From: Pseudomonas petrae
Lineage (GTDB): Bacteria > Pseudomonadota > Gammaproteobacteria > Pseudomonadales > Pseudomonadaceae
DNA: 64,000 bases
Direction: 5' to 3'
Assembly (NCBI RefSeq): GCF_021728295.1
Contig: NZ_JAKJXE010000001.1
Coordinates: 496,001-560,000 of the forward strand
Shown here: positions 37,975-47,699 of the stretch, piece after piece
How positions within the stretch are numbered: position 1 is the first letter of the stretch
Layout: each line of letters begins with the position of its first letter
The notes under the pieces: model-generated
What the model saw: the letters and a program-made list of their open reading frames with translations, nothing else
Told to the model about the DNA's origin: nothing
Database searches by the model: none
Translations under genes and position numbers: made by a program

Positions 37975-38583
37975 TTACAGCATCCCCTTAAGTGCGCGGC
38001 GAATGAGGTCTTCGCTGCTGAGATTCTTGTCCTTTATCGCGGTCACTGCCTTGCTAGCCTCCTGGGGCTTGTAGCCCAGGGAAATCAACGCGCTGACAGC
38101 GTCCGACTCGGCCGTCGCCACTGCAATCGGCGCCCCCGGCCCGTCCGACACCAGCGCGAAGGTGCCTGGCAACGAATCCCACGCCTTGAAGCGATCCTTC
38201 AGTTCGACCAACAGACGTTCGGCGGTCTTCTTGCCAACGCCCGGGACTCGGGTTAGCGCGGAGGTATCCTGCGCCTGGACACAGCGCACCAACTCGTCCA
38301 CTTCCAGCGTCGACATCAGGGCCAGCGCCAGTTTCGGCCCGACACCGTTCAGGCGAATCAGCTCGCGGAACATCTCGCGGTCACGCTTTTCGTAGAACCC
38401 GAACAGCAGGTGCGCGTCCTCGCGGACCACCAGATGGATATGCAGCGTCACGGTTTCGCCCAGATGAGGCAGGCGATAAAGCGTGGTCATGGGCACTTCG
38501 ACTTCATAACCCACGCCGTTGACATCCAGTACCAGATGCGGCGGCTGCTTCTCGACCAACGTACCGCGTAGACGTCCAATCAC
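37975..38583 (-). CDS. ruvA: Holliday junction binding protein RuvA
   Basis: 202 residues starting [20 protein letters not shown]. The two helix-hairpin-helix motifs are [17 protein letters not shown] and [21 protein letters not shown]. The C-terminal RuvB-binding domain is [17 protein letters not shown]. It binds four-way junctions as a tetramer. Confidence 0.98.
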   Translation of the reverse strand: MIGRLRGTLVEKQPPHLVLDVNGVGYEVEVPMTTLYRLPHLGETVTLHIHLVVREDAHLLFGFYEKRDREMFRELIRLNGVGPKLALALMSTLEVDELVRCVQAQDTSALTRVPGVGKKTAERLLVELKDRFKAWDSLPGTFALVSDGPGAPIAVATAESDAVSALISLGYKPQEASKAVTAIKDKNLSSEDLIRRALKGML

Positions 38584-38644
38584 GAATCAAATCCTTTCCA
38601 GATGCCCGTCGCTGGGGCGGGCCGTGCTAACGCGAATAGTGCCA

Positions 38645-39169
38645 TCAGAGCCGCAGACGACCGCCACGACTGCGCGCGGTATTGAGACCGTGAGGGATGA
38701 GGCTGGATCGGGTATGCGCGTGACACATGGCAATTGCCAGTGCATCCGACGCATCCACCTGGGGTTTGGTGGTCAGCTTGAGCAGATGCATGACCATCAT
38801 CATTACCTGATCCTTGTTGGCGCCGCCTGTTCCTGCGACGGCCTGCTTGACCTGAGTCGCGGTGTACTCGGCGATCTCCAGCCCTTCTTCGGCGCCCGCA
38901 ACGATAGCGGCACCGCGGGCCTGACCCAGCTTCAAGGCCGAGTCCGGGTTGCGCGCCATGAACACTTTTTCAATGCCCATCGTCACCGGGCCGTACGTCT
39001 GAATGACTTCGCGCACGCCGCGGTAGACGATCTGCAGCCGCTCATGGAGCAAGCCGGTGCCCGTGCGAATACAGCCCGAGGCCACGTACTCGCAGCCGCG
39101 CCCGGTATCACGCACCACGCCAAAGCCGGTAATTCGCGAACCGGGGTCGATACCTAAAATAAGAGTCAT
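38645..39169 (-). CDS. ruvC: Crossover junction endonuclease RuvC
   Basis: 174 residues from ATG 39169, where the family start [19 protein letters not shown] begins with the first catalytic Asp. The other acidic residues lie in [11 protein letters not shown] and in the C-terminal [15 protein letters not shown]. It cuts Holliday junctions. It lies between yebC and ruvA as usual. Confidence 0.97.
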   Translation of the reverse strand: MTLILGIDPGSRITGFGVVRDTGRGCEYVASGCIRTGTGLLHERLQIVYRGVREVIQTYGPVTMGIEKVFMARNPDSALKLGQARGAAIVAGAEEGLEIAEYTATQVKQAVAGTGGANKDQVMMMVMHLLKLTTKPQVDASDALAIAMCHAHTRSSLIPHGLNTARSRGGRLRL

Positions 39170-39224
39170 AACGCCTGCAGCTTGAGAGGTAACGCGAACA
39201 ATTGGACGCAGCATAAAGGCAGAA

Positions 39225-39270
39225 GCCGGAGGCCGATAGCGTTGATCATCAACGCCTCGTGCGCTCCGGC
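39225..39270. other. Long hairpin between ruvC and yebC
   Basis: An inner perfect inverted repeat (GCGTTGATC...ATCAACGC, 39239-39255) is enclosed by GCCGGAG (39225-39231) and CTCCGGC (39264-39270). There is no T-run, so a factor-independent terminator is doubtful; a processing or stability element between the two genes is possible. Confidence 0.4.
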
Positions 39271-39293
39271 CTCAAGTCCGAGCGGGCAAACGG

Positions 39294-40040
39294 TCAGCCG
39301 AGCTGCTCCAGCACCTCGTCCGGGATTTCTGCGTTGGAATAGACGTTCTGCACGTCGTCCAGGTCTTCCAGCATATCGATCAGCTTAAGGACCTTCTCCG
39401 CCATTTCCAGATCGAGCACCGCACTGGTGTTCGGCTGCATCACGATTTCCGCATCGGCGGGCGTGAAACCAGAGGCTTCCAGCGCGTTGCGCACGGCATA
39501 GAAACTGGAGAACGAGGTGAACACGTCAATGGAGCCGTCTTCGTGGCTGACCACGTCGTCAGCGTCCGCTTCCATGGCAGCTTCGATCAGCGCGTCTTCA
39601 TCCACGCCCGATGCAAAGGATATCTGCCCCTTGCGTTCGAACAGATAAGACACCGAACCGTCAGTCCCCAGATTGCCACCGCATTTGCTGAACGCATGGC
39701 GCACGGCAGCCGCGGTCCGGTTGCGGTTATCGGTCATGGTTTCGACCATCACCGCAACGCCGCCGGGGCCGTAGCCTTCATAACCCAGTTCGACCACGTC
39801 ATCGGCATCGGCGGCGCCGGCACCGCGAGCGATGGCGCGGTCGATGATGTCGCGGCTCATGTTCGCGCCGAGGGCCTTGTCCTGCGCCAGACGCAGACGC
39901 GGGTTCGACGCCGGGTCAGCACCGCCCTGACGGGCAGCGACGGTCAGTTCGCGGATCCACTTGGTGAAGATCTTGCCTTTCTTGGCATCCTGACGCTCTT
40001 TGCGGTGCTTGATATTCGCCCACTTGGAATGACCAGCCAT
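39294..40040 (-). CDS. yebC: YebC/PmpR-family regulatory protein
   Basis: 248 residues from ATG 40040, giving the family start [23 protein letters not shown]. Other typical segments are [35 protein letters not shown] and the end [16 protein letters not shown]. The family is known both as DNA-binding regulators (PmpR in P. aeruginosa) and as translation factors that help ribosomes at proline stretches. It precedes ruvC on the same strand. Confidence 0.95.
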   Translation of the reverse strand: MAGHSKWANIKHRKERQDAKKGKIFTKWIRELTVAARQGGADPASNPRLRLAQDKALGANMSRDIIDRAIARGAGAADADDVVELGYEGYGPGGVAVMVETMTDNRNRTAAAVRHAFSKCGGNLGTDGSVSYLFERKGQISFASGVDEDALIEAAMEADADDVVSHEDGSIDVFTSFSSFYAVRNALEASGFTPADAEIVMQPNTSAVLDLEMAEKVLKLIDMLEDLDDVQNVYSNAEIPDEVLEQLG

Positions 40041-40135
40041 AACACGCTCCAAACCTTGAAACACGCACGCCCGCGCTTGATCGCTCAAACGCAGACGCTT
40101 CACTCGAATCTGTGCCCGAAATGGGCGGGAATCAG

Positions 40136-40159
40136 GGCGGACCGAATGGTCGGTCCGCC
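40136..40159. other. Perfect 10-bp hairpin between aspS and yebC
   Basis: GGCGGACCGA, ATGG loop, TCGGTCCGCC. It lies 20 bp after the aspS stop (minus strand) but is not followed by a T-run there. It could slow polymerase or protect mRNA ends between aspS and yebC. Confidence 0.45.
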
Positions 40160-40178
40160 GAGCCCTTGTTTACACGGC

Positions 40179-41954
40179 TTACTCGGCCTTCGGCGTCTCG
40201 CGCAGGCGGATATGCAGCTCGCGCAGCGCCTTGGCATCAACTACGCCCGGCGCCTGAGTCATCACGTCCGCAGCACTCTGGGTTTTCGGGAAGGCAATGA
40301 CTTCACGAATGGACTGAGCGCCGGTCATCAGCATGACCAGGCGATCCAGACCGAACGCCAGACCACCATGGGGCGGCGCGCCGTACTTCAGTGCGTCAAG
40401 CAGGAAGCCGAACTTCTCTTGCTGTTCGTCTTCGGAAATACCCAGCAGACGGAACACGGCCTGCTGCATTTCCTTGCGGTGAATACGGATCGACCCGCCG
40501 CCCAGCTCAGTGCCGTTCAGCACCATGTCGTACGCGCGGGACAGCGCGGTGGCAGGGTTGGCTTCGAGCTCTTCAGGGGAGCATTTCGGCGCGGTGAACG
40601 GGTGGTGCAGCGCAGAGAAGCTGCCGTCATCATTTTCTTCGAACATCGGGAAGTCGACGACCCACATCGGTGCCCACTCGCAGGTGAGCAGGTTCAGGTC
40701 GTGGCCCAGCTTGATGCGCAGGGCGCCCAGTGCTTCGCTGACGATTTTGAACTTGTCGGCACCGAAGAACACGATGTCGCCGTCCACTGCACCCACGCGA
40801 TCAAGGATCACGTTGAGGTTGGCTTCCGGGATGTTCTTGACGATCGGGGACTGCAGGCCTTCGACGCCCTTGGCGCGCTCGTTGACCTTGATATAAGCCA
40901 GACCTTTGGCGCCGTAGATGCCGACGAACTTGGTGTACTCGTCGATCTTGCTGCGCGGCATGCTTGCGCCACCGGGAACGCGCAGCGCCGTGACACGGCA
41001 CTTCGGATCGTTTGCAGGACCGCTGAACACTTTGAAATCAACGGCCTGAAGCTGGTCGGCAACGTCAACGAGTTCCAGCGGGTTACGCAGGTCTGGCTTG
41101 TCGGAACCGTAACGGCGCATGGCTTCTTCGAAGGTCATGTGCGGGAAGTCATCGAACTCCACATCCAGCACTTCCTTGAAGAGCTTGCGGATCATGGTCT
41201 CGGTGATGCCCATGATGTCGGCTTCGTTGAGGAAGCTGGTCTCGATGTCGATCTGAGTGAATTCAGGCTGACGATCGGCACGCAGGTCTTCGTCACGGAA
41301 GCACTTGGCGATCTGGTAGTAGCGGTCGAAACCGGCAACCATCAGCAGCTGTTTGAACAGCTGAGGCGACTGCGGCAGGGCAAAAAAGCTGCCTGGGTGG
41401 GTACGGCTTGGGACCAGGTAATCACGGGCGCCTTCCGGTGTGGCGCGAGTGAGGATCGGCGTCTCTACATCGAGGAAGCCGTTGCCATCCAGAAAGCCGC
41501 GGATGCTGGAGGTGATGCGCGAGCGAAGACGCAGCTTCTCAGCCATCTCCGGACGACGCAGGTCGATGAAGCGATAACGCAGGCGGGTTTCTTCGCCGAC
41601 GTCGGAGTATTCGTTGAGCGGGAACGGCGGGGTTTCCGACTCGTTGAGCACTTCCAGCTCATAGCCCAGCACTTCGATCGCGCCCGACGCCATGTTCGGG
41701 TTGACGGCGCCGGCGGGACGCGCACGCACCTTACCGGTCAGCTTGACCACGTATTCGCTGCGAACACGGTCGGCGATGGCGAAGGTGTCAGCACGATCCG
41801 GATCGAAAACCACTTGGGCCAGACCTTCACGATCGCGAATGTCGAGGAAAATCACCCCCCCGTGGTCGCGACGGCGATGGACCCATCCGCAAAGGGTAAT
41901 TTCCTGACCTTCCAGGCTCTCGTTCAGTTGGCCGCAATAATGGCTGCGCATCAT
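40179..41954 (-). CDS. aspS: Aspartate-tRNA(Asp/Asn) ligase, probably non-discriminating
   Basis: 591 residues from ATG 41954 (family start [14 protein letters not shown]). The N-terminal OB-fold anticodon domain is followed by the class II core with [20 protein letters not shown] and [13 protein letters not shown] and the bacterial GAD insertion. His31 and Gly82 match the residues I recall as implicated in recognition of tRNA-Asn by the P. aeruginosa enzyme, so it probably also charges tRNA-Asn for GatCAB amidation. It is upstream of yebC-ruvCAB. Confidence 0.96.
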   Translation of the reverse strand: MMRSHYCGQLNESLEGQEITLCGWVHRRRDHGGVIFLDIRDREGLAQVVFDPDRADTFAIADRVRSEYVVKLTGKVRARPAGAVNPNMASGAIEVLGYELEVLNESETPPFPLNEYSDVGEETRLRYRFIDLRRPEMAEKLRLRSRITSSIRGFLDGNGFLDVETPILTRATPEGARDYLVPSRTHPGSFFALPQSPQLFKQLLMVAGFDRYYQIAKCFRDEDLRADRQPEFTQIDIETSFLNEADIMGITETMIRKLFKEVLDVEFDDFPHMTFEEAMRRYGSDKPDLRNPLELVDVADQLQAVDFKVFSGPANDPKCRVTALRVPGGASMPRSKIDEYTKFVGIYGAKGLAYIKVNERAKGVEGLQSPIVKNIPEANLNVILDRVGAVDGDIVFFGADKFKIVSEALGALRIKLGHDLNLLTCEWAPMWVVDFPMFEENDDGSFSALHHPFTAPKCSPEELEANPATALSRAYDMVLNGTELGGGSIRIHRKEMQQAVFRLLGISEDEQQEKFGFLLDALKYGAPPHGGLAFGLDRLVMLMTGAQSIREVIAFPKTQSAADVMTQAPGVVDAKALRELHIRLRETPKAE

Positions 41955-42084
41955 GATCGTGTGTTCACTTCTCGTAATTCGGAATTCGATGGAGCTTTCG
42001 CCCGTCGCCGGTGCAAGGGTGCGCAAGCTTTGGCATGCAGTCCGACCTGACGGTCAGTTCCTGCCTCCCACAGTAAGGCGGGGG

Positions 42085-42090
42085 ATTATA
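42085..42090 (-). promoter_or_regulatory. Candidate -10 box upstream of aspS
   Basis: On the minus strand the sequence CCTATATAATCCC holds a perfect TATAAT, about 130 nt before the aspS ATG. The -35 region (around CTGCAC) is poor, so this is a candidate only. Confidence 0.4.
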
Positions 42091-42216
42091 TAGGGATAAT
42101 CATCGCTGTGCAGCCGCGCAGCCCGATACCGGGCAAGAAGATGTCGGCACGCGGCGTTGATGCCGCGGTGCCGCCAGCGAATGCAGGCCCGCCGCAACGG
42201 GCCCGCTGAAATCAGG

Positions 42217-42564
42217 TCATGTCGGGGACGGCGTCAACCGCAGACCCTCGGCACTCAATACGTGCGCCACGCACACGACGCGGATCAGGCCGCTGAAGTT
42301 CTTGACGCCGCCGTAACGCAGGTGAACCTCGCGATCGACGTACGACAGCACGGCGTTGATGGAGCAATCGTTGAATCGTGCCATTTCGGACAGAATATTC
42401 CAGTACACCTCCTCAAGTCGCAGGCATGTAGCCAGCCCATTGAGCCTCACCGATCTGGAGTGCGGCTGGGCCAGGCTCATGTTGAAATTTTCGATAAACG
42501 GGTCGCCCCGGGCGTTCAGACACTGGGTCGGTTCCCATCCCTCTCGGGCAGTATTCAGGTCCAT
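42217..42564 (-). CDS. Ribbon-helix-helix domain protein (RHH_4-like)
   Basis: 115 residues from ATG 42564 with GGGGGA upstream; the longer frame to 42729 has no such signal. The C-terminal two thirds read RSVRLNGLATCLRLEEVYWNILSEMA...INAVLSYVDREVHLRYGGVKNFSGLIRVVCVAHV, a beta strand and helices as in the ribbon-helix-helix family with an extended C-terminus. It may bind DNA as a dimer; the target is unknown. It stands alone between aspS and dps. Confidence 0.75.
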   Translation of the reverse strand: MDLNTAREGWEPTQCLNARGDPFIENFNMSLAQPHSRSVRLNGLATCLRLEEVYWNILSEMARFNDCSINAVLSYVDREVHLRYGGVKNFSGLIRVVCVAHVLSAEGLRLTPSPT

Positions 42565-43001
42565 GCAGGTCCCCCTCGTTGCGATCACGGATATGGCATC
42601 GGCACCTTCGTAATCAGTTGAAAAGAGGTGTCTATCAAGCCGTATTCCAAAGGGCGCAACTATCAGAACGAGCACTCTGAACCTGTAGGAGATCACCACG
42701 CTGCAGGGGTGATTTTCGAGAGCCAGCAAACCGCCCAGACCCTATCTTCCTCGTGGTATTAGATATGTATTTTTTGCTGATTTATTTCTTCCCGTTCAGC
42801 CGATCGCCGAAGTCAGCGTGACTTGGAAAAAGAGGGCGAATGAGTGTTACAGGTGAGCGTTGTGAGCTGAAGGATGTGACACAGAGGGTGAATCAGGAGG
42901 GGATTGTCGTGCGCGGCGGGTGACAGCAGTGCGGAGCGGGCACTCATTACGTTGCCCGCGCCTGTGTTTCGTTGATCAGCTGTTGATTACTATGCTTCTG
43001 A
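42565..43001. other. Intergenic region between the RHH gene and dps
   Basis: About 440 bp without a convincing gene. It contains the promoter region of the RHH gene and the sequence downstream of dps. I see no clear hairpin with T-run and no RNA gene. Confidence 0.5.
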
Positions 43002-43475
43002 TTACTGAGCTTCCAGCATCGAGCGCAGCATCCAGGCCGTTTTCTCATGCACTTGCATGCGCTGGGTCAGCAAGTCCGCCGTTGGCTCGTCGCTCACTTT
43101 GTCCAGCAACGGGAAAATGCCACGGGCCGTACGGGTGACCGCTTCCTGACCCTGAACCAGTGAACGAATCATGTCTTCGGCCGCGGGTACGCCCTCTTCT
43201 TCCTTGATCGACGACAAGCGTGCGTAGGTCGAATAGGTGCCCGGCGCCGGGAAGCCCAGTGCGCGGATACGTTCGGCAATTTGATCCACCGCCAGCGCCA
43301 GTTCGTTGTATTGCTCTTCAAACATCAGGTGCAGCGTACGAAAAGCCGGGCCAGTCACGTTCCAGTGAAAGTTATGGGTTTTCAGATACAACACGTAGGT
43401 GTCTGCCAGCAGGCGGGAAAGACCGTCCACGATGGACTTGCGATCTTCCTCGCTGATGCCGATATCGATTGCCAT
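43002..43475 (-). CDS. Dps-type DNA-binding ferritin
   Basis: 157 residues. Ferroxidase-centre residues are seen in [38 protein letters not shown], the Dps signature. These proteins form 12-subunit shells that oxidise and store iron with peroxide and protect DNA in stress. It lacks a long Lys-rich N-terminal tail. In P. aeruginosa the same neighbourhood holds a dps-like gene. Confidence 0.93.
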   Translation of the reverse strand: MAIDIGISEEDRKSIVDGLSRLLADTYVLYLKTHNFHWNVTGPAFRTLHLMFEEQYNELALAVDQIAERIRALGFPAPGTYSTYARLSSIKEEEGVPAAEDMIRSLVQGQEAVTRTARGIFPLLDKVSDEPTADLLTQRMQVHEKTAWMLRSMLEAQ

Positions 43476-43901
43476 GTTCAGCCCTCTTCTATGATGGTTT
43501 TTTTCAAACGACTGCCGACCACTCTATCAAGACCATCGACCCTCCGCAGCCTTCTGTCGGGATTAGTTGAGCCGCGGCGGCCGCAGTCAGACCCGCTTCC
43601 TTTAATAGCAACGATCAGCGTGACGGTTTGTTTATCCCGGCCTCTCTGTAACGAGCCTTTGACCGGAATCAAAAAAAACCGACATACCGCCACCATCACC
43701 CGCCAACACGCGCGCTAAGCGCTTGATTTGAGTCGCTCTCGGCTTTGCTGTTAAATACAGACGCGCTGCCGCCAAAGTGCCGTCCGGCGGCAGTGCACAG
43801 GCAGGACCGACACTCGTGCATCACGCCTCCCTTTTTTCCCCGAAGCGTACCGAAGGTCACCCGCTATTTCCTTGTGATCCATCTTAATGTGAGTCATCGA
43901 A
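43476..43901. other. Divergent intergenic region dps / cold-shock gene
   Basis: 426 bp between two divergent genes, hence both promoters and the 5' leader of the cold-shock gene. Short open frames here are not supported by start signals. I cannot identify a specific regulator site. Confidence 0.5.
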
Positions 43902-44507
43902 ATGTTGAAAATAGTCCACCTGCTAACGGGCGCAGCTGCCCTGCTGCTGTCTTTCATCCCCAGCCTGCGTAGTGAAGCGCTGTCTTCTTACCTGTCCCAA
44001 CCGGATGCGCTGTACCTGGCGCTCTTCGGCCTCATCAACCTGGTGCTCGCGCCAGTGATTCCTTACTGGAACAAAGGACCACGTCATCAACTGCAAAACC
44101 TGGTCAGCGGCTTGCTCGTGCTGGCCGTCGTGCTTCAAATCCTCACGTTGCTCGTTCCGCTTGAAACCATTGCCGGTCAGCCGGCCGTTCTGGTCGGCCT
44201 GCTCGCTGTCGTCATTGCCGTGGCATTGCACCTGGCGGTCAGCTTCTACAGGTCCTCCCCTGCGCCTGCCGCTCAGTCCCAGGATCTGGGCAACCGCGAT
44301 ACAGGCACAGTGAAGTGGTTCAACACATCCAAAGGCTTCGGATTCATTTCCCGGGATTCGGGCGACGATATCTTCGTGCACTTTCGCGCCATCCGCGGTG
44401 AAGGCCACCGCGTCCTGGTCGAAGGCCAGCGCGTCGAGTTTTCGGTGATGAACCGCGACAAAGGCCTGCAAGCGGAAGACGTCATCGCTGCGCTCCCGCG
44501 CCGTTAA
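43902..44507 (+). CDS. Membrane-anchored cold-shock domain protein
   Basis: 201 residues. The first 120 contain three or four hydrophobic segments ([81 protein letters not shown]). After a Ser/Pro/Ala linker comes a full cold-shock domain with RNP1-like KGFGFISRD and RNP2-like DIFVHFRAI, which binds single-stranded nucleic acid. The fusion would tether RNA binding to the inner membrane. A terminator follows. Similar proteins are annotated in Pseudomonas; their role is unclear to me. Confidence 0.88.
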   Translation: MLKIVHLLTGAAALLLSFIPSLRSEALSSYLSQPDALYLALFGLINLVLAPVIPYWNKGPRHQLQNLVSGLLVLAVVLQILTLLVPLETIAGQPAVLVGLLAVVIAVALHLAVSFYRSSPAPAAQSQDLGNRDTGTVKWFNTSKGFGFISRDSGDDIFVHFRAIRGEGHRVLVEGQRVEFSVMNRDKGLQAEDVIAALPRR

Positions 44508-44520
44508 CTTCGCCGCATAA

Positions 44521-44552
44521 AAAAACCGCGCTCACAGGCGCGGTTTTTTTTG
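44521..44552. terminator. Bidirectional terminator between the cold-shock gene and slyX
   Basis: AAAAAACCGCGC, 6-nt loop, GCGCGGTTTTTT: a strong GC stem with A/T runs on both sides, placed between two convergent genes. Confidence 0.9.
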
Positions 44553-44583
44553 GCTGAAATTCCTGCCCTTAGCTCTCTTTTTC

Positions 44584-44790
44584 TTAATAGTGAGGCGGAC
44601 GCGAGTCTTCAGCGAAGCCGTCGCCCTGCCCGCCCATTTCCTCCTGACGCTTGATCAGGGCGGCGATCTGTAATTCCAGATGATCGAGACTGCGCTGCTG
44701 GGCGACCAACACATCGTTGAGGGTCTGAATCGTATCGTCCTGAAAGGCCAGTCGACTTTCCAGCTCCATGACACGCGATTCGAGATCCAT
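44584..44790 (-). CDS. slyX: SlyX protein
   Basis: 68 residues, nearly all one coiled coil ([22 protein letters not shown]...), ending DSRPPHY as in the SlyX family. Function unclear. It starts two bases after the HIT gene stop on the same strand. Confidence 0.92.
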   Translation of the reverse strand: MDLESRVMELESRLAFQDDTIQTLNDVLVAQQRSLDHLELQIAALIKRQEEMGGQGDGFAEDSRPPHY

Positions 44791-44792
44791 GG

Positions 44793-45248
44793 TCAGTCCT
44801 CCTTAAAGGTAAATGCTTCGGTCAATCCGGACTTCAGATGCGTGGTGATCCGGGCAACCTCATCCCGCGAGTAAGGCTTGGCGGGATGCCTGCCCCACAC
44901 CGGGGCTGGCCAGGCCGCGTCGTCGACACGGCGAACAATGACGTGCATATGCAGCTGATTGACCACATTACCCAGCGCAGCAACGTTCATCTTGTCTGCC
45001 TGAAACGTACGATCAAGTACGGCCGAGAGGTAGGTGGTTTCTTTCCACAACTGGGCCTGCTCCGTTTCGGACAGTTGGAACACCTCACTGATATCCGGAC
45101 GCTTCGGCACCAGAATGAACCATGGGTAATTGGAATCATTGGACAGCAGCAGCGTGCACAGCGGGAAGTCGCCAATCGCTAGCGTGTCTTGCAGCAAGCG
45201 CGGATCTAGAACAAACACAAAATACTCCTGATCGCCGATTAAATTCAT
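44793..45248 (-). CDS. HIT-family nucleotide hydrolase
   Basis: 151 residues. The histidine triad is in [16 protein letters not shown] (HxHxHxx-like, with the first His changed to Gln: QLHMHVI). It hydrolyses or transfers nucleotides from dinucleoside or similar substrates. Start at 45248 has upstream promoter-like AT-rich sequence. Pairs with slyX in Pseudomonas. Confidence 0.88.
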   Translation of the reverse strand: MNLIGDQEYFVFVLDPRLLQDTLAIGDFPLCTLLLSNDSNYPWFILVPKRPDISEVFQLSETEQAQLWKETTYLSAVLDRTFQADKMNVAALGNVVNQLHMHVIVRRVDDAAWPAPVWGRHPAKPYSRDEVARITTHLKSGLTEAFTFKED

Positions 45249-46203
45249 TGAGCCGATTCACTGGCCCGATAAGGAAGTCCTGGGTAGCGGGAAGGATACT
45301 CGTGAATTCCGGATGATTCATCCGGCGCTGCGGTTAAGGGCATTTTGCGGATCTGGTGTTGATCGGTAAGCACTAAACGCCCGACTCGCACCAGGAATGC
45401 GCGAAAAAAACGTTACGCACTTTCATGAAGCAGCTGATCGCAGGCGCAGATCCGGCAAAACCAAGCACCGGGTTCCAAGCGACCCCAGTCAATCCGGGCC
45501 TCACAGACAATTTTCGGGCGGGGCGTTGCGGGCATGATGCCCGGTACCTCGCCGAATCCGGTTTGGAAGAACCAAACGCAGGCAATTTTGCTGAACGACG
45601 CACCAAAAGGACCCAGATGAGGCGCGAATATGTGACAGCTATCCGCGAATTACCCACTCCCGAGGGGTAACAGGTAACGTCAGTGACATTTGCCCGCGCT
45701 ATTCTCAAGAAAATTACGGTTGCAAAGCAGGCTATCGAAAATATTTTTATCGTTTTTATTCAGTAGCTTGCAGCTTACATCGAATGTTTTTACAGCACTT
45801 CCGACATTTTTTTCATATTCGTCGAAACTTTGTGCACGGTTGTTGCTTTGTCACACACAAGCTTGAAAACGAGCGTGTCGAGAGACAGGCCGGGACCGAA
45901 GGGATGCAGCGACGTTTGACAAGGCAGCTGGAGCGTCTGGATTGGATGAGGGCGTGAATGAATCCAGCGTTGAAAGTGACCCGGTAATTGCACGGTTTAA
46001 AGAATCAGGAGCTGTTCAGTAGCGACATGGACAGAGCTGGCGGCGACAAGGCCGTAAGGAAATTGAAAGGATAGGTTCGTAACTATCGCCAATAATGTCA
46101 GCGTGCTATAAATTTCGCCGACACCAAAAAGAAAGAAGCCGGCCAGATAAAAAAACAGGTGGACGGCAGTACTCTTCTTAAAAACCAAAGGAGCAAAGTC
46201 ACG
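45249..46203. other. Long non-coding region upstream of the porin gene
   Basis: 955 bp without a supported gene; the frames of 60-150 codons have unlikely composition and no ribosome binding sites. The part 45720-45860 is clearly A+T rich. It should hold the porin promoter and a long regulatory leader. Confidence 0.55.
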
Positions 46204-47526
46204 ATGAGAGTGATGAAGTGGAGCGCAATCGCACTGGCAGTTACTGCAGCCAGCACCCAATTGGCATCGGCTGCGGCATTCGTAAGCGATCAGTCCGAAG
46301 CCACTGGTTTTGTAGAGGGGAGCAAGCTCGACGTAAAGGCTCGTAACTACTACTTCAACCGCGACAAAAAAGACGGCGCTGTAGATGACAAGGACTGGAC
46401 CCAGGGTTTCTGGGCGAACTACAGCTCCGGTTACACCCAAGGCCTGATTGGTGTTGGTGTTGACGCGTTCGGCTATGCCGGCTTCAAGCTGGATGGTTCC
46501 GACAAGTACTCTGGTTCAGGCAACCTGGTCACCGACAGCCAAGGCCGAAACGAAGACAGCTTCGGCAAGGCCGGTGGCGCTGTTAAATTCCGCGTTTCGA
46601 AAACCGAACTGAAAATCGGCGACATGCAGCCACAGAACCCGGTTTTCGCAGTTGGCGGCTCCCGTTTGTTGCCACAAACTGCAACTGGCGTGACCTTGCA
46701 GAGCAGCGAAATCAAAGGTCTTGATGTAGAAGCAGGTCGCTTCACTTCGGGTACCAGCCAAGATGAAACGAATCGCAATGGCGACATCTGGGCTACATAT
46801 GCTGGCGTGACCTCCAACTCCGCTACCTACGGCGGCGGCAAGTACTCCATCACCGACAACCTGGGCGTTGGTTTCTACTACAACAAACTCGAAGACGTGT
46901 GGAATCAGTACTACGGCAACGTGAACTACGCACTGCCGTTGACCGACGACCAGTCGCTGGCCTTCGACTTCAACTACTACAACACCCAGGACACCGGTAG
47001 CAAGAAAGCAGGCGACATCAGCAACAATGCTTACTCGCTGTCTGCCGCTTACTCGTTCCTGGCTGCTCACACGCTGACACTCGCATTCCAGAAAGTTAAC
47101 GGTGACACGCCGTTCGACTACATCGGTATCGGTGACAACAACCGCGGCGGCGACTCGATCTTCCTGGCGAACTCGATTCAATACTCCGACTTCAACGCCC
47201 CGGGTGAAAAATCCTGGCAAGCCCGCTACGACCTGAACATGGCCACTTACGGCGTTCCAGGTCTGAGCTTCATGGCTCGCTACGTGACAGGTGACGACAT
47301 CGACGGGACTCATACTCCGTCGAACAGCACCTACACCGGTCTGTATGGTGCTGATGGCAAGCACCACGAGACCAACGTCGAGGCCAAGTACGTTGTTCAA
47401 ACTGGCCCAGTCAAAGACCTGTCGTTCCGCATCCGTCAAGCATTCCACCGCGCCAACGCGGACGAAGGCGAAGGCGATATCAACGAATTCCGTCTGATCG
47501 TCGACTACCCGATTTCGGTCCTGTAA
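46204..47526 (+). CDS. OprD-family outer-membrane porin
   Basis: 440 residues from ATG 46204 (AGGAG upstream), with signal peptide MRVMKWSAIALAVTAASTQLASA. OprD marks are EGSKLDVKARNYYFNRD near the start, YTQGLIGVGVDAFGYAGFKLD, SLSAAYSFLAAHTLTLAFQKV and the C-terminal strand FRLIVDYPISVL. These 18-stranded channels take up basic amino acids, peptides or organic acids; which one is not decidable here. The position before proS equals that of the porin gene PA0958 in P. aeruginosa. Confidence 0.93.
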   Translation: MRVMKWSAIALAVTAASTQLASAAAFVSDQSEATGFVEGSKLDVKARNYYFNRDKKDGAVDDKDWTQGFWANYSSGYTQGLIGVGVDAFGYAGFKLDGSDKYSGSGNLVTDSQGRNEDSFGKAGGAVKFRVSKTELKIGDMQPQNPVFAVGGSRLLPQTATGVTLQSSEIKGLDVEAGRFTSGTSQDETNRNGDIWATYAGVTSNSATYGGGKYSITDNLGVGFYYNKLEDVWNQYYGNVNYALPLTDDQSLAFDFNYYNTQDTGSKKAGDISNNAYSLSAAYSFLAAHTLTLAFQKVNGDTPFDYIGIGDNNRGGDSIFLANSIQYSDFNAPGEKSWQARYDLNMATYGVPGLSFMARYVTGDDIDGTHTPSNSTYTGLYGADGKHHETNVEAKYVVQTGPVKDLSFRIRQAFHRANADEGEGDINEFRLIVDYPISVL

Positions 47527-47551
47527 TCGCACTGTCTGACACTCGTTACCG

Positions 47552-47580
47552 AAAAGCCCGGCCCTCGCGCCGGGCTTTTT
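47552..47580 (+). terminator. Terminator after the porin gene
   Basis: AAAAGCCCGGC, 6-nt loop, GCCGGGCTTTT plus further T, 25 bp after the stop. Confidence 0.9.
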
Positions 47581-47699
47581 CATGGGCGCACGGTTGACAA
47601 TCCCTCCCCTCGCGGCGCCCGCCCGGCCTGTACTCGGCGATACCACCACCGTACAATGCCGGGTCATTTCCCAGTCACCGCAACCGACAACGGCCGACC

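Noticed and set aside
39543..42050. 835-codon plus-strand frame
   Set aside because: It lies opposite to yebC and aspS, both unmistakable. The long antisense frame is a codon-bias shadow.
45373..45708. 111-codon minus-strand frame in the gap before the porin
   Set aside because: No ribosome binding site, no recognisable family and composition unlike its neighbours; treated as chance.
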